Origin: Bryoerythrophyllum caledonicum
Lineage: Eukaryota > Streptophyta > Bryopsida > Pottiales > Pottiaceae
DNA: 64,000 bases
NCBI GenBank assembly: GCA_963971425.1
Contig: OZ020521.1
Span: 10,309,519 to 10,373,518, forward strand
Reading direction: 5' to 3'
The notes beneath the pieces were generated by a model, which had not been told where the DNA came from, did not search any database, and was given only the letters and a program-made list of their open reading frames with translations. Positions 12,819 to 29,472 of this stretch are shown here, piece by piece. The translations under genes and the position numbers were made by a program. Every line of letters begins with the position of its first letter. Position 1 is the stretch's first letter.

Positions 12819-12969
12819 TGCACATTCCATAACTTGTCGGTTTTAAGGGGGCTTACCTTAAATGATTGTGGCGCAATGTTTACTGTGTCGTCGCCTCGGA
12901 TTCACGAGATGCTGAAAGTTGGGTGTGTGCATGATTGTAGCTATGGCGATGTCGTTGTGAGCAGGAGCT

Positions 12970-17344
<4,375 letters not shown>

Positions 17345-17613
17345 CCATTTACATGTTTTGGAACAATGATTATAGTGTATAGTTCTCCTCCGTGTTATTA
17401 TTAACACGCTGTAGTCTTTTACGTGTTTTGTAACAATGATTATGTAGTGTCTATTTCCCCTCCGGATTGTTACAATGGTGGTTTTGTAGACGTTCCATTA
17501 TGAGGAGTTTCGGGTGTTGGAACGAATAATTGATTTTTTTGGAGAATTGAGGTTTGCTCCTTAATTTATTTTCTTCATGCAAGAATAAGTAAATATTGCC
17601 TCAAACAGCTTAA
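17345..17613. other. Beta-glucosidase 3' flank
   Basis: Contains a short duplication (ttacatgttttggaacaatgatta at 17350 resembles ttacgtgttttgtaacaatgatta at 17419). Likely 3'UTR. Confidence 0.4.
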
Positions 17614-18161
17614 CCTCTAAAGGACCAGGTTTGTGCTTCACCAAAATTACCCTTAAACTGCCACTTTGAGATGAGGTATTATTAGACTTATTCAAACTAT
17701 TTTTTACTATTTTCAACGGTTGGATCTTTAAGCTAACTACTACGAGAAGGCATCCTAAATTTTTTGTAAACTTTGACTGTATGGATTGAAAGATATAAGC
17801 GTTTGAAGAGGGCAAAATTGTTTTTTTCTACTGTGCCAAGATAGGTTCTGCATACTTTGACTTAAAATAATGGCAAATTTCCACTACACATTGCATTAAC
17901 TCAATGGATCTATGTTCTACCTTGCTTTAGGTCATTGCATGCCAAAAATCACAAAGTAATGGAGGTGTTTACAATAAGAAAAATGGACCTACAATGACTA
18001 GAAAGTGGCTGTTTACTTTGGAAAGCAATTTTATTTTTTAAATAGAGAATAATTGTTGGATCTAAAATCCAAACGGTGAAAAGAATCATTCAGACTTGTT
18101 ATAAAAATAGAATAAATATTTTTCAAAAAAAGTAAAATCTTGAATTTCTATGCGTTTGAAA
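17614..18161 (+). mobile_element. TTAA element, subfamily B, truncated
   Basis: Starts after TTAA (17610-17613) with CCTCTAAAGGACCAGG and gtgcttcacc, matching the element at 62563-63422 (aaactgccactttga, attgttggatctaaaatcca, aaaaagtaaaa). Its right end is lost where copy C begins at 18162. Confidence 0.7.
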
Positions 18162-18907
18162 CCTCTAAAGGACCACGACCACTTTCGCTCTAAAACGAGT
18201 CCAAAACTGCCACTGCCAAAAAGAGACATGAAAATCACATTTTAAAGTGAATTTCGGATTTTCAATCATAATATCTTAAAAATAGACTTCTATATAAACA
18301 TGCCAAACTTTTTTGGTTGCAATCCACCGCACGGATTGATAGATTTTAGTGTTTAAAGTCAAAACAATGGTTCATTTTCTTCCCTGCGTTGAGTAGATCA
18401 GCAGACTTTGACTTCACTTTGTATCAAAATTTTTGCATTGTACAAGGTCTAAATATTTTACTATTGTCTTAAGCATGATGTTAATACCCAACACACCAAT
18501 TTTTAGAGGTTCAAAAGGGGTGTAGCATATTCAAAACAAGTGTGCAAGGAGTGGAGGTTCAAAAATTGCCATTTCACGTTTTATTTTTTTGTGAACTACA
18601 TAAGTATTCAAATGATAATCCAAATGGTCAATAAGAAGGTTTTCACCACATATTGTTGTTGAAAAAATAAAAAGTGAAAAATATGAAGATCTCTAGGATT
18701 TATGTAGAAAAGATGAAGTTTTTTTCCCCCGTTGTCCCACAATGTGTGAAAATGTTTGACTTAGAATAAAATGCCTTTTTACACTGAAGACAAGATTTTT
18801 TTTTGAAAATTTCCAGAGAAGGAAATACTCTTTATATGTGTGAAAAATCTCAATGTCAATAGAAACTTTTGTCAAAAAATTTCTCTTATAAAAATATGTC
18901 CACAAAG
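18162..18907 (-). mobile_element. TTAA element, subfamily A, truncated copy C
   Basis: Reverse-complement match to the right four fifths of copy A (11710-12633), starting CCTCTAAAGGACCACGACC at 18162. It breaks off at about 18907, where copy A would continue for some 150 bases, and beta-glucosidase sequence starts at once. Confidence 0.8.
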
Positions 18908-18942
18908 CTAGAGCGTGTCACGCGTGAGGAAGCGAGAGTACC
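18908..18942 (-). pseudogene. 3' end of a second beta-glucosidase, inverted, running into the gap
   Basis: 35 bases match the reverse complement of the last codons of the intact gene (17310-17344) with two differences. Read on the minus strand they encode YSRFLTRDTL-stop where the intact gene has [10 protein letters not shown]-stop. The rest is hidden by the gap or deleted. Either a diverged tail-to-tail paralogue or a fragment moved by rearrangement. Confidence 0.75.
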
Positions 18943-19142
18943 NNNNNNNNNNNNNNNNNNNNNNNNNNNNNNNNNNNNNNNNNNNNNNNNNNNNNNNNNN
19001 NNNNNNNNNNNNNNNNNNNNNNNNNNNNNNNNNNNNNNNNNNNNNNNNNNNNNNNNNNNNNNNNNNNNNNNNNNNNNNNNNNNNNNNNNNNNNNNNNNNN
19101 NNNNNNNNNNNNNNNNNNNNNNNNNNNNNNNNNNNNNNNNNN
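18943..19142. other. Assembly gap, 200 N
   Basis: Exactly 200 undetermined bases, so probably a fixed-size scaffold join rather than a measured distance. Confidence 0.98.
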
Positions 19143-19539
19143 CTTGTCACTGCAGTCTTTCAAGTTTGCCTTGTGGAGGCGTTGGTGATGATTGTGCCGC
19201 TCTTCCAAGAAAGCCTTGTCAATGTGGCACCACTCTATGTAGTTTGCACAATCTTCAAAACTCCATGGTTTGAGTACTTTTTCCCATCCCCTAAAAGCCA
19301 ATTTTGTGGGATTTCAAAGAACGTGCAGCCTCTTCCAACGGGCCTTTCCTGATTGTAGTCGGGTCTTATCTTGTTCTTCCTTGGTCAATCTTGCGGATGT
19401 AGCCATGGCTGGATTTTTTTTTGAATAAGACGTCTTGTGGAAGACCTCGCACAACGCCCACAACCAGCTCAATGAAGAGGTGGATGAAGAGGGAGCATGC
19501 GAGGCGGGGACAAATGGGTTGGGGACGACCTTATATAGC
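19143..19539. other. Sequence after the gap, no gene recognised
   Basis: Mixed sequence with no motif-bearing frame and no beta-glucosidase sequence, so the inverted copy on the left of the gap does not clearly continue here. Confidence 0.35.
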
Positions 19540-19700
19540 CGGTGGAAGGAGGAGAGGCGGGGACGTCTCTTGGGACGAGACGGGCGGGGACGTGCCCGCC
19601 CCTGCTTGCGCAGAGGTTGGGACGTCGCCGCCCCCTCTCGGGTAGAGGCGGGGATGTCATCGCCCCTGCTCGGGCTGACAGGGACGTCCTTGGAGGAATT
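19540..19700. repeat. GC-rich GACGTC minisatellite, left of kinase pseudogene
   Basis: Repeated units of the type gcggggacgtc / cgacgtcgccgcccc recur at roughly 30-40-base spacing in otherwise AT-rich surroundings. The same unit type occurs at 21700-21960. Confidence 0.6.
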
Positions 19701-19899
19701 ACATATAAAGCCCCTCTCTCTTCTCATTTTTTGCCAAGTCCACGCCTTATGCCTCACATGTCAGTTTGCATTGGGGCCTGAAAGTCAGTTTGGTGGGTGG
19801 TCGGGCTTGGCCCACGGACTCCACTTGGACTCTTTTAGGTTTTTTTTAAAAACCAACACTTAGGAATTTCTACTACAATAGGGGAGTTCTCTTTCAGGT

Positions 19900-21481
19900 A
19901 TGGCGGGAGAAGGGAGTAGGTCGTCGGAGAAGGGGCTAATGTTTGTGGATTTAGATGATGTTTGTGAGACGGCACTTCCGTCAACTAACAGAGATTTGGC
20001 CTCAGGATCATTGAATTCTTTGTCATTGAGCTAGAAGAAGTGCAAGAAGACTCCAAATTCGGACATGCCTCCGCATAAGTATAATGTTGAATGCAAAGGG
20101 ATTGCTATCCAATTTTATAGTTGGCCGCAGACAAGGACATTGATGAGTGACTATTTGGAGCATAACAAAGAAGGATACCATAATTTGACCCTTCACTTGC
20201 AAACAAAAACAACTTTGAGGTTTTATAAATCTAAGAGATTTAATGATTTCTCGAATTACTGATTGTACTCAAAGTGGTTGGACAAACATGTGTCTGCGTT
20301 GACCACCAATATTATCGCAAACTGGTGTTACTACACGGGCAAGAAGGAGGATGGAAGCGATTGGAACAAGGAGGAAAATGTATTCATATCAAAGATGAAG
20401 ATGATCGAGACTTTCATTCAACAATACTCTTCTTCTTGTAAAAAAGAAACTTGCTACGTGGAAAACGACAATTGAGGATCGGATTCTAGCTCACTACGTT
20501 GGTGGAACATTTAAGTGGCTTCAAAGTTGCGCTAAAGTGATCCCAATGCCGGGACAAAAAGCGGTAGGTGGCTATGGAACTGTCTGGAAGGTGATGATCA
20601 CAAAATTGGAGAACATTCCAAGTTGGATTTACTTTGCCGGAAAGACTCTAACAAACACTAACGAGAGGAAAAAGCGGCAAGATATCATCAACAAGGGGGG
20701 AGGTGTTTGGTGGTGCATCCAGGCATCATTAGACTTGCCTACATCCATTCTAAAACAATGGAAGCCTATACGCTTTGGTGGAATGGAGGATCTTTAGCTT
20801 CTTTTTGGTCCAAATATGATTTGAAAGTGGACAAATCATTGCCATTCAACCAGATTTTGTTGCAGCCTAAAACCGGCTTGTCAACCGATGAACTTCGATG
20901 GGTAACAACTTATCGCAAGAATCGACTAAACATTGTTTTATCCTTGCTTGTCAGTGTGGGAAAATGCCATGATGTGAATTATATGCACAATGACCTATCT
21001 CTATCCAACATTCTGCTCCACTTCGATGACTGGAAACCCAAAACGGTGTACATAGGAATCTGCGATTAGGGGCTTTCCAGTCGAGTTCTAGAAAATGAGC
21101 CATCAAGGTTTGCTTATTAGACCACGAAGCAGCTTCGAGTGGAGAGAGGGGGGCGACGGTTTGCAGCACCGAAATTGTTCTATGTATTTGGATATGAGGG
21201 CTCCAGGAACTTGCTTCAAGTCATGCAACAAACCCACTTGTACTCCATGGTTGTTGATGCATATGCGGTGGGGTGGATTTTCGATTGAATTTGGCTTGAA
21301 GAATAGGACCCACAATATTTCATGAGGAAAAACACGGAGCAATATGTGAACCTAAAAGCTGAAATTGGAAAGCCTCGAGAAAGAAGATGTGCGTGAACAA
21401 CTGTCTGTGCCAAATGTTATTGACACACTGACGAGCTCCCTCCACAGCTGGATTATGCATGAATGTTGTTACTCAAGGTAG
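19900..21481 (+). pseudogene. Intronless protein-kinase-like pseudogene
   Basis: From ATG 19900 the frame gives MAGEGSRSSEKG and carries on through a TAG (20032) and a TGA (20260). Kinase signs appear in order: glycine-rich loop GGYGTVWKV (about 20562), a beta3-like FAGKTL, catalytic loop MHNDLSLSNILLHFD (about 20982, HND in place of HRD), IGICD then a stop where DFG is expected (about 21055), RRFAAPKLF (APE-like, about 21157), and DAYAVGW (helix F, about 21255). Frameshifts near 20445, 20700 and 21385 and stops near 21067 and 21306 disable it. No introns are seen, so it may be retroposed or element-borne. The family is not recognised beyond kinase-like. Confidence 0.7.
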
Positions 21482-21699
21482 ATTTTTTTGATTTGTTTTA
21501 GAAGCTTAGCATGTGATGGTTAAGTAGAAGGTACAACATCTTTATAGAACTTCAAGAGTATATGTACTTGGCAATTGTCAAACGTCTCATGTGTTCAATT
21601 TTCAACACATACAATTTTCAATACTATATTAATAGGAATTGTATCACTTGAACAATGGGTGAATTGATGAAGTCTGCACCCTGTTCTGAAGTCCAAGCC

Positions 21700-21960
21700 A
21701 TGTCTCCACCCCCGCTTTGCTTGCATGTTTCGTCTAGGCAAAGACAGGGACATCCCCGCCCTGTGCGTAGGGACTTCCCTACTCGCATGAACAGCCTAAG
21801 TAGGGGCAATGACGTCCCCACCCATACCTGAGAGAGGTAGGGACGTCATTGCCCTTGACCAAACAGGGGTGCTGATGTCCCCCCTGCCCGGGCAAGGGCA
21901 ATGACGTCTGCGCCCATACCGGGCAGGGGCGAAGACGTCCCTACACTGCGTGCCCCTTTC
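21700..21960. repeat. GC-rich GACGTC minisatellite, right of kinase pseudogene
   Basis: At least six units such as ggggcaatgacgtcccc and agggacgtcattgccc, in both orientations, each centred on the palindrome GACGTC or a near match. Together with 19540-19700 it brackets the kinase pseudogene. Confidence 0.7.
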
Positions 21961-21969
21961 GTTAAGTCC

Positions 21970-23673
21970 GCGCCTCTACTAATTATGTCCCGGTCCTACG
22001 TGGCAATGATGTGGTGCCAATGTGGCCGCCACGTCGTCTATTTTTACCTTGCCACAAGGTCAACTCTATGTTGACTACATTCGACGCCAGACGGGCGAGA
22101 TCTTTGTCGGACGGGCGAACCGGACGTCCACCCATGTATGACAACCCTGCATTTTTGAGCTTACAACATTTTTGTGGTTGTTAAACTCTAATTATCTTCT
22201 AAAAGAAATTTTTTCCCATTAGGAAACTATTAATATTTCTTCAAATGAGGAGCTTAAAACCATCCACTAAGTTTTAATTTAATGTATTGGATGTCTTTTT
22301 AATATATTTTTTATATAAAGTACTATTATACAAACATTTATAAATCAAATGTCATAATTGTAAAAAAAAAGGTTCATTGCTTAAAAAGATTACAAGGTTA
22401 TTCTAATTTCTGATAATAATAATGCTCTATATTTAAAAATTAAAAAAATAGAAGGAATATGATAAATTATACCATTTTTCTTGATACCTTTCAAACTAAA
22501 TATCAATAATTCTAACAAATCAATTATATGGAAGAATACACAAACAAACTTGTTAGAAATATAAGATTAGTGTTAGGTACATGCTTATATTTATATAACT
22601 TTTCTTTTAGTACCACAAATCGGAACATAACCAGTTTACTCTAAATTCAATGAACAATCACAATTTTTGGAGACTAAACACTCAATTTCTTCTTCAATCC
22701 TGGTATCTCGATCACCTTTAAATCTTCAACACGCTCAGGCTTTGAACATGATCTGTTGAGGTGAACTAGTAAACTTTACCTCGACAAGCATTACTGACAA
22801 CACCACACGGCAAAATCAGACTGAAGAATATTCAAGCAAATATTATCAGCTGGGGTCAGCGTGGGTTCGGTGTACTATTTGGTCCGGTCCCTGCAAAAGA
22901 ATACGAGTACTTAAAGGTCTCCTCCAAAATTGTTCTTTTCAAACTGGAAAAGACTACTCCTGTCGTGTACGAGGAAGCCGCTCTCTAATCACAGAGTCAA
23001 GAGATGATATGGAAACGCGGAGTTCTAAGTATCTCTTGAATCATTGATTAGGCTCCCTAATCACAGAGTCAAGAATCTCAAGTCAGATGTGATTCATACC
23101 GATCTTTATTAAATCACGGGTTATTGACAAATGTACATAAACCAGGTACTAGCGTGCTCAGATAAGCATTCTCTTCTTAGACAGAATTGAGGATAATTCC
23201 AGAGGTTGTTGACACATTCTATTCACTTTTCGCAAGGGATATTGAAGTTGACTCTTGCACAACACGGACCTTGCCAAGGCTGTTTCGGAGAATTGGACGT
23301 GGTCCCCATAGTTGAGACTTTGGCGACCAACTTGTATATAATATCATGTAAGATGCTCATAAATGCACCCTCTTTTCAGGTCGGTGGCGCAGTTGGGGCT
23401 GTAATAGTAGCTCATGAAACGAGTTGACAAACGTGGATCCAATTCCAGGCCCTAAGTGAGTTTGACATCCCCTGTTCACAGCAAGCCATGATGATATACA
23501 CACTCCAACCCATGTCATTTATGTGTTAAAATTGTATGATACATTGTCAAACTTTTATTATATAAAAATATATACGGTATGATGCAAAGATTCTGGATAC
23601 TGCCATAAAATGATCAATCATCGAATGTACAATGTGAGATTGAATCGCTGTTTCAAATAATTAGGTTCAATCT
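21970..23673. other. AT-rich intergenic DNA and WRKY 3' flank
   Basis: No gene recognised. A 19-base direct repeat (ctaatcacagagtcaagag type) occurs at 22986 and 23054. The part next to 23674 is probably WRKY 3'UTR. Confidence 0.4.
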
Positions 23674-26066
23674 CTAGAAATGGGGGGGGTTAGTGGGTCT
23701 TAACATATCCTCTAGAAGGCCACCGTTGTCAGTGGAAACCCCAGTCAAGTCTTGGCTACAAGGGGCGCCTGTAAAGCTCTCACTGTCAACGTTTTCCGGG
23801 CGTGGACCGAAAGATGGGAATAGTCCCGAAGAAATCAAGGAACCATACTCCAGCGGGCTGAGGAGCTGCCGATCTGGCATTTGAAGCGAATCGTAATGGC
23901 TTGAGTCATAGCTAAGATCTGACATGTTGGAGAAGCTGGGTCCCGGGAACTGGAAGCTCGGTTCGCTCTTGATGGCGGCCTCCTGCGCCTGCTGCAGTCT
24001 CAGCAGCTGCTCGTGCGCCCGGAGCAGGTTCAGATTCTCTTGAATGGAGCCTTGGGAGCGCCAGAGGGGAGACGACCGGTAGAAGTCCGAGCTGCTGGAC
24101 AAGGGGAAGCCAGCGCTGGTGTTGATCAACGGTGGCAGGGGTGCGTTTCCTGCGAGCATGTACTGGTGGCTCACATTGGCCAGGAGCGCCTGCAAACCGC
24201 CCGGATACCCCAGCGGAACGGGCAGGAAGCTCGGAGACTGGTGAGGGTGAGTCCCCTCGTAGGTCGTCACCACCAACCCCGGATCCTCTGAACACCGCTC
24301 CACGCGCTTGCGCACAGGACAGTTCGGTGTAGTGCACCTGTAGTAGTTCCTGCAGCATCATCCCACCGAACGATCATCAGGAGGGGGTCATATTACATTT
24401 GAACTACAGTGCTATACATCAAGAGAACAGTAGAACTACAGTGAACTAATGCGCAACATGAGGTTCAGTTGATCCAGTGAAGCACGGCTACCTAAGACTG
24501 TATATACGCCTCGCATACATGGGACTTATATTAGAGTGATGATTTGCTCCTAAATATCGAGAGAACCCGCTTTGCAGTGCAGGTGCTACAGACCAGCCGC
24601 CGGTAAAGTCCCAGAAGGAAAAATCGGATGCTAGTATTAATGTGTCCCTGATTAGCTACTGTACAGAGTGCCATACTCAACGCTCAGGTCAGGGTTGTTG
24701 GATGATTTTGCCTCACAGCTTTAGTGTGAAAGGTCATCTCCAGGTTACACTAATGAGACTGCATGCCTGGGTCTATTGTAGAGCTGTACAGGGCACTATT
24801 GCAGTGAACTGCAGGTTCTCCGAAATCAACGATTATGAGACTGCATGATATTTTACTGCATGCAGAGTAAACTATCAAAGCGGAGCTGTAGTAGGTTCAT
24901 GTGAGAGTGGTACCTTGGGTGAGAGCTATTCTTGACGGCCTTCTGTCCATACTTGCGCCACTTGTAACCATCTTCCATCACTTCGGTATCCGTCCTGGTC
25001 TTAATCGCATACCGAGGCTCACGGACCCGCTTCACACCCCCTTTCTTTCGTGGCCGATTCCTGCTCCCAACTCGAGCCCTACACAAACTCAATATTCAGA
25101 AATTTGGGCACGGTCGATTCAATGATCTTCTGTTCTGCAAATCTAATGAACAGATCATGACTTGATTGCAATTGCTTACATAGGCTTCTTCTTGTCCGGG
25201 TCGTCACTTTTATCATCTTCTCCATCTTCCTCTCCCTCGGCAGCAGCGGCCCGCTTCCGCTTGGTGCTCTTAGCAGAGGTGCCTGGAGCATCTTCTCCAC
25301 CCTTTCGGCTTCCCTTTCGGTGCTCGGCCTCGCCGTCGCTCAAAGATGACGACAGAGACTCCGAAATCAACGGCGTCTCTGAATCCGCGGGTGACCGATC
25401 GGGGAGCTCCTTTTGATCGACACACCGCGCCTGCGGCTGAGATGAGTCTCGAGCGGCGGGTACTTCATCAATTTCAAGAGAATCGCCGAATGCTTGAAGC
25501 TCCAGCATCGACTGCGCCCACGCGACTTGATCTGTCATGGGCGACGTTTCAATGAACGCCTCAACGGATGTCGTGCAAGCATAGGACTCGTCCTTCGAGG
25601 AGGTTAGTCTCGGGAACGTCACTTCGGAGGACGACGCCGTGCCCGTGCTAGAATTGATCAAGAGTGCCGGGTGGTCGACATAATAGCTCAACCATGGGAA
25701 GTCCGCGAGAATCTCCGGCTGGATCGGGCTCTGAATCTGCGAACTGCCCACGGCAGACCTCCGGTCGGACTCTGCCGAGTCCACCAGCCCTCGCAGCTCC
25801 GGCGACGACCAGGGGTTCAGCCCTGCGCTCACGTCCGGAATGCGACCACTTGACTCGTTAAAACTGTAAGTGCTTAAGCCAATTCCTGACTCTTCCTCCG
25901 ACGGCACCGCCACCTGCGACGATGTCGATGAGTCCGTTAGCGAGCGCATGATTCTTTCGATGTAGTCCACTTCCACCTCCTTACTCGAACTACCAGTTTC
26001 CGGCCCTTCCATTCCAACACTCACCCCCGACTCCCTCACGCACCACTCTGCTCTACCCACAGACAA
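23674..26066 (-). CDS. Group IIc WRKY transcription factor
   Basis: WRKY proteins bind W-box DNA (TTGAC core) in the nucleus. Minus-strand exons: 26066-25180, 25078-24914 and 24349-23674, all GT-AG, 575 residues. Exon 1 encodes a Ser/Glu-rich N-terminal half and a basic stretch (KSTKRKR) as likely nuclear signal. The single WRKY domain has [16 protein letters not shown] (about residues 332-347), a CTTPNC pair (C-X4-C) and HPH (H-X1-H), the zinc ligands of groups I/II. The second intron cuts the domain at the HPR codon, the conserved R-type position, and the HPRNYYRCT/RKRVERC context fits group IIc. An upstream ATG choice is possible (M19, EGPETG). Alone among neighbours; no operon or cluster context. 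Confidence 0.95.
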
Positions 26067-27843
26067 CTCGTATCGTACAGTAACCCTTCAAACCACCGCC
26101 CTCCAGCCCCTTCAACGTACCACAGCACTGAACTGTTCCAAAACTTTTCACGTATCACTTCACACAACTCACAGCACTGATCGCTTCGCAGAATCCAAGA
26201 AAAACCTTAAAATAAAATTCCTCCGAACCTCACTACCTTCGACTCTATTCACTCTACACCAGGTATATACTGTATGTATGGACCCGAAATGCCGCAGCCA
26301 AATTAATTAGTCCAGCCGCTTCGGGAGCAGCGAAACAACACTGGACAGTAGATAGAGGACGAGAGAGCAGCAGCTGCAGAAGTGGAATGGCTATCTATGG
26401 AAGACTGCGTCGACGCTGAGTTATAAGGGGAACCAGCGGAGGACTATTCGGGGAAAGCCGGAGTCGGTGGCTTCGTCCTCATTCCTGTCCGGCTGCCCGA
26501 GGAATCCAATCTGACTGCTCGCTGCCCGACGGCCAAAAAGTCCGACCGTCAACGCCCACCGCTCGCGCCGGTCGGTGCTGCCGGTGTTCGCCGGTCGCCG
26601 TTCAGTCCCGGGGCTGGGTCGGTCGCGCCTGCTGCCGGTCATCGTCGCTGTGGTCTCGAAATGGCTCCGTTCACATTCGAGGGCGGGAAACGTCCAACCC
26701 CCTTTGATCATTTATTTCTATTATTGGAAAAAATGTATTCCTAATTGAGAAAGGTGAAAATGTGAATTTCTATTTTAAGCTTCATGTTCTTATAGTAGAA
26801 GTTTATTTGAATCACCTCCATATGTAAGATGCAATCAGATAGATAATTATTCAAAAATGATTGGATGAAAATGATGTCCATTTGGATGAAATCGCGATAT
26901 TTGGATGCTTGGGCATTTATGGGATTGTATTTTTTTTAGGTGATGAGTAGATGTGAAATTTTGAAGATTTTTAATTGATTTATGTTTTTTGTTTAAGGAT
27001 TTAGTTTGTGAGGAGCATTTGTTTTTTTATTGTATGTGTAATCTTTATTGGTTTCTATTTGCTTGTTGACATGTTTTTTTGTTGGTTGCAAATGTTGTTT
27101 TGTTACTTATTTGGAAGTAGGGAAGTCGAAGTTCCAAATGGACGTAAAATCTTGTTGTTTAATGTGGAGATGAATAAGTGGTTGTTAACTTTTGAGTTGG
27201 CTTGTTCGTGGGAGTACGCGTGGCAAGGGTTGGCTTTCAACATGTATTGGATGTGTTTCACGGTTTTTCATGTGATGCGGGAAGCTCGGATGATTTTATT
27301 TTGTGGTTGTCATTTATGGTTTGTTGATTGAAGGTGTGAGGGGATTTGATGTGTTTCTTTTCGGTGATTGGGGAGTTGCAAAAAGGTTGATTTTATCGTG
27401 TCGTGTTTGGTCGCGACAACAATTGGTGGTTTTGATTTGAACGTGCCGTTTGAATTATTATGATTTGACAGGGAGAGGTTTTTCTCTTTGTGGAGAATAG
27501 AGTCTCCGTGTTCACAGGTGGCAAGCTTGAGAATCAGGTTTGGATTTGTATTATATTTGAGAGTGACAAGGTATGGAAATAAGTGACCAAAAATTTGGGT
27601 ACAGGTTAGATTTTTTGGGGCACCGAATGGCTCCACACGCTACTTGCTGGAGAAAGAGGAAAGTGGATATGTATGTCAAGATACATACATGGGGCCAGCA
27701 CAACATGAACACGCACAAGACCTCCCAAGAAGACTGACAATTTGATGAAATGCCTTTTAACACTTTCAGAAAGAACTTCTATTCATTTCTCAGGTGGAAC
27801 AGAGTAGGTAAAATATTCTTCTTCAATAAAACCACAGTGATGA
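26067..27843. other. WRKY upstream region and intergenic DNA
   Basis: 26067-26330 is probably 5'UTR and promoter; a weak TATA-like gtatatac sits at 26263-26270. 26420-26690 is GC-rich. 26700-27843 is AT-rich with one 107-codon frame (27008-27331) lacking motifs. Nothing else recognised. Confidence 0.4.
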
Positions 27844-28617
27844 CTACACTAAAAAATCTCATTTAGTGTAATGGTATGAAAAGTGTACTTACCCTAGTAC
27901 ACTATTTGTGAATAAGTTGGCAACTACACTAAACATTGAATATAGTGTAGAGGGATTATTGATGTAGATCACTCACACTAATTTCCATCAAAGCATGTGC
28001 ATGCCAAGTTCTTATTGGATATTTGTTCTCAAGCAAGTGTGTGTCAGTCAACAAGTCAACAATTGCATGTAAAATTTTAAATAGTGTAGGAAATTTCAAA
28101 TAGTCTAGTCTACACTATATTCACGGAACGGTGTAGTGTTAGCCGCCACTATCATTAATGATACCCCCAGTCAACCGCCTAACACTAATTTCTTATCGGC
28201 TAGCCCATGTTTCTCCTCATTTGCAACTTTCAAATAGTCATAACTAACTCAAATATGTCCAAATCAAACAAAGAAGTTGTTTTTTGACATCTACATTTTT
28301 GTAAATGTCAAAAACCACCTCATATGCCCAATTCGGATAGTATATGAGTGAGTTATGGTCTTCAATAGATTGTTGTTCAGATGCTCTAGCAGCTCTTGAC
28401 CTCTAGGCCTTTTTTTAATTTCTTCTACTATTCATACACTAAACGTGCACTGTGCACAAGTGAAAAAATATATTTTGCAATATTTACAAGAATTAACAGA
28501 TAGTGTAGTAGTTGGCATTTAGTGTATTGTTTTGTCACTACACTAATTGCCTAGTTTGCAATGAGTGTACAGGTTTGTATTTAGTGTCCACTACACTAAA
28601 TGAGGTTTTTAGTGTAG
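27844..28617. mobile_element. CTACACTAAA-family miniature DNA element, complete
   Basis: Ends are about 26-base inverted repeats: left CTACACTAAAAAATCTC, right closing gaggtttttagtgtag, each itself semi-palindromic. It holds a diverged hairpin (28239-28355) like that at 11045 and an inner pair of ctacacta termini (27927 and 28137). No coding capacity. Partial relatives: 7880, 11220, 57786. Confidence 0.75.
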
Positions 28618-28654
28618 TATAAGCCTGACTCTAGTGTGGCATTCCAAAGTGAAT

Positions 28655-28960
28655 TGTGCACTACGGTAAAGCCCCCCATAGCCAACCCTTTGACATTGGG
28701 TTGGCTATGGCATGGCCATCAATCTATTACACTTGTAGATGGTGGTCGCGCCATGGCCAACCTCGCGTTAAAGGGTTAAGAGAACAAATAATAAAACACT
28801 TCTTTTTAGTGATAGTCAATAGAAATACAATTTTAACCCAGGTGGTTTCATATTTTTCTGATGAAATGTGTTGAATATATTAGTTATGAATTTTCAAAAT
28901 GTGTTGCCATGTTTAACCAATGGCCGCCAACATATAACCCCATCAGTGCTGATCAAATGA
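28655..28960. repeat. Dispersed repeat E, third copy
   Basis: Shares gatagtcaatagaaatacaa, ttagttatgaattttcaaa and gccatgttta blocks with 3060-3175. More diverged than the other two copies. Confidence 0.6.
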
Positions 28961-29249
28961 ATATTATTGCCAACTATGTTTACGGTGCTCCCCTCCTTAC
29001 ATAGTATAGATAGATGTGCTCTCAGTAAAAAAAAATCTACAAAAATAAAAAGTAATAGCAAACAATTAGTCTGGTTACACCACTCACCATCTTTAATGTA
29101 GTGGTAGTTACACCCCATGCTTGATAAAACTTGGCAATGGTTGCTGTACTAGTTGATCCCCAAATACCATCTTTCTACTTGTGGATACAACACCCCATAA
29201 CTTTGTAAGGCTCTTTGAAATTCACCTAAAACTGTAATTCTATGTACTA

Positions 29250-29472
29250 CTACACTAAATATCACTTTTAGTGTAGCTCCCAGTAAATGACATGTAAATG
29301 CTATAAGTTTTTACTTTAAGTGAATATTTTTACCAACTATGTTTATAATGATCCTTTTATTTGAATACTATAGAGAGTTGTGCTCTTGGTAAAAATTGGC
29401 ATCAAGAGTAAAAACTTATTGCATTTACAAGTCATTTACTGGGCACTACACTAAAAGTGATATTTAGTGTAG
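29250..29472. mobile_element. Foldback miniature element with ~85-bp arms
   Basis: The left arm from CTACACTAAATATCACTTTT (29250) pairs with the right arm ending gatatttagtgtag (29472); pairing continues through ccagtaaatgac and ataagtttttact. Only about 50 bases lie between the arms. A related middle segment is at 28950-29040. Confidence 0.85.

Noticed and set aside
26421-26711. 96-codon minus frame upstream of the WRKY gene
   Set aside because: Lies in a GC-rich promoter-side stretch; Arg-rich product without motifs. Likely chance.
27008-27331. 107-codon frame with Phe/Cys/Trp-rich hydrophobic start
   Set aside because: AT/T-rich DNA, no homology recognised, no supporting signals.
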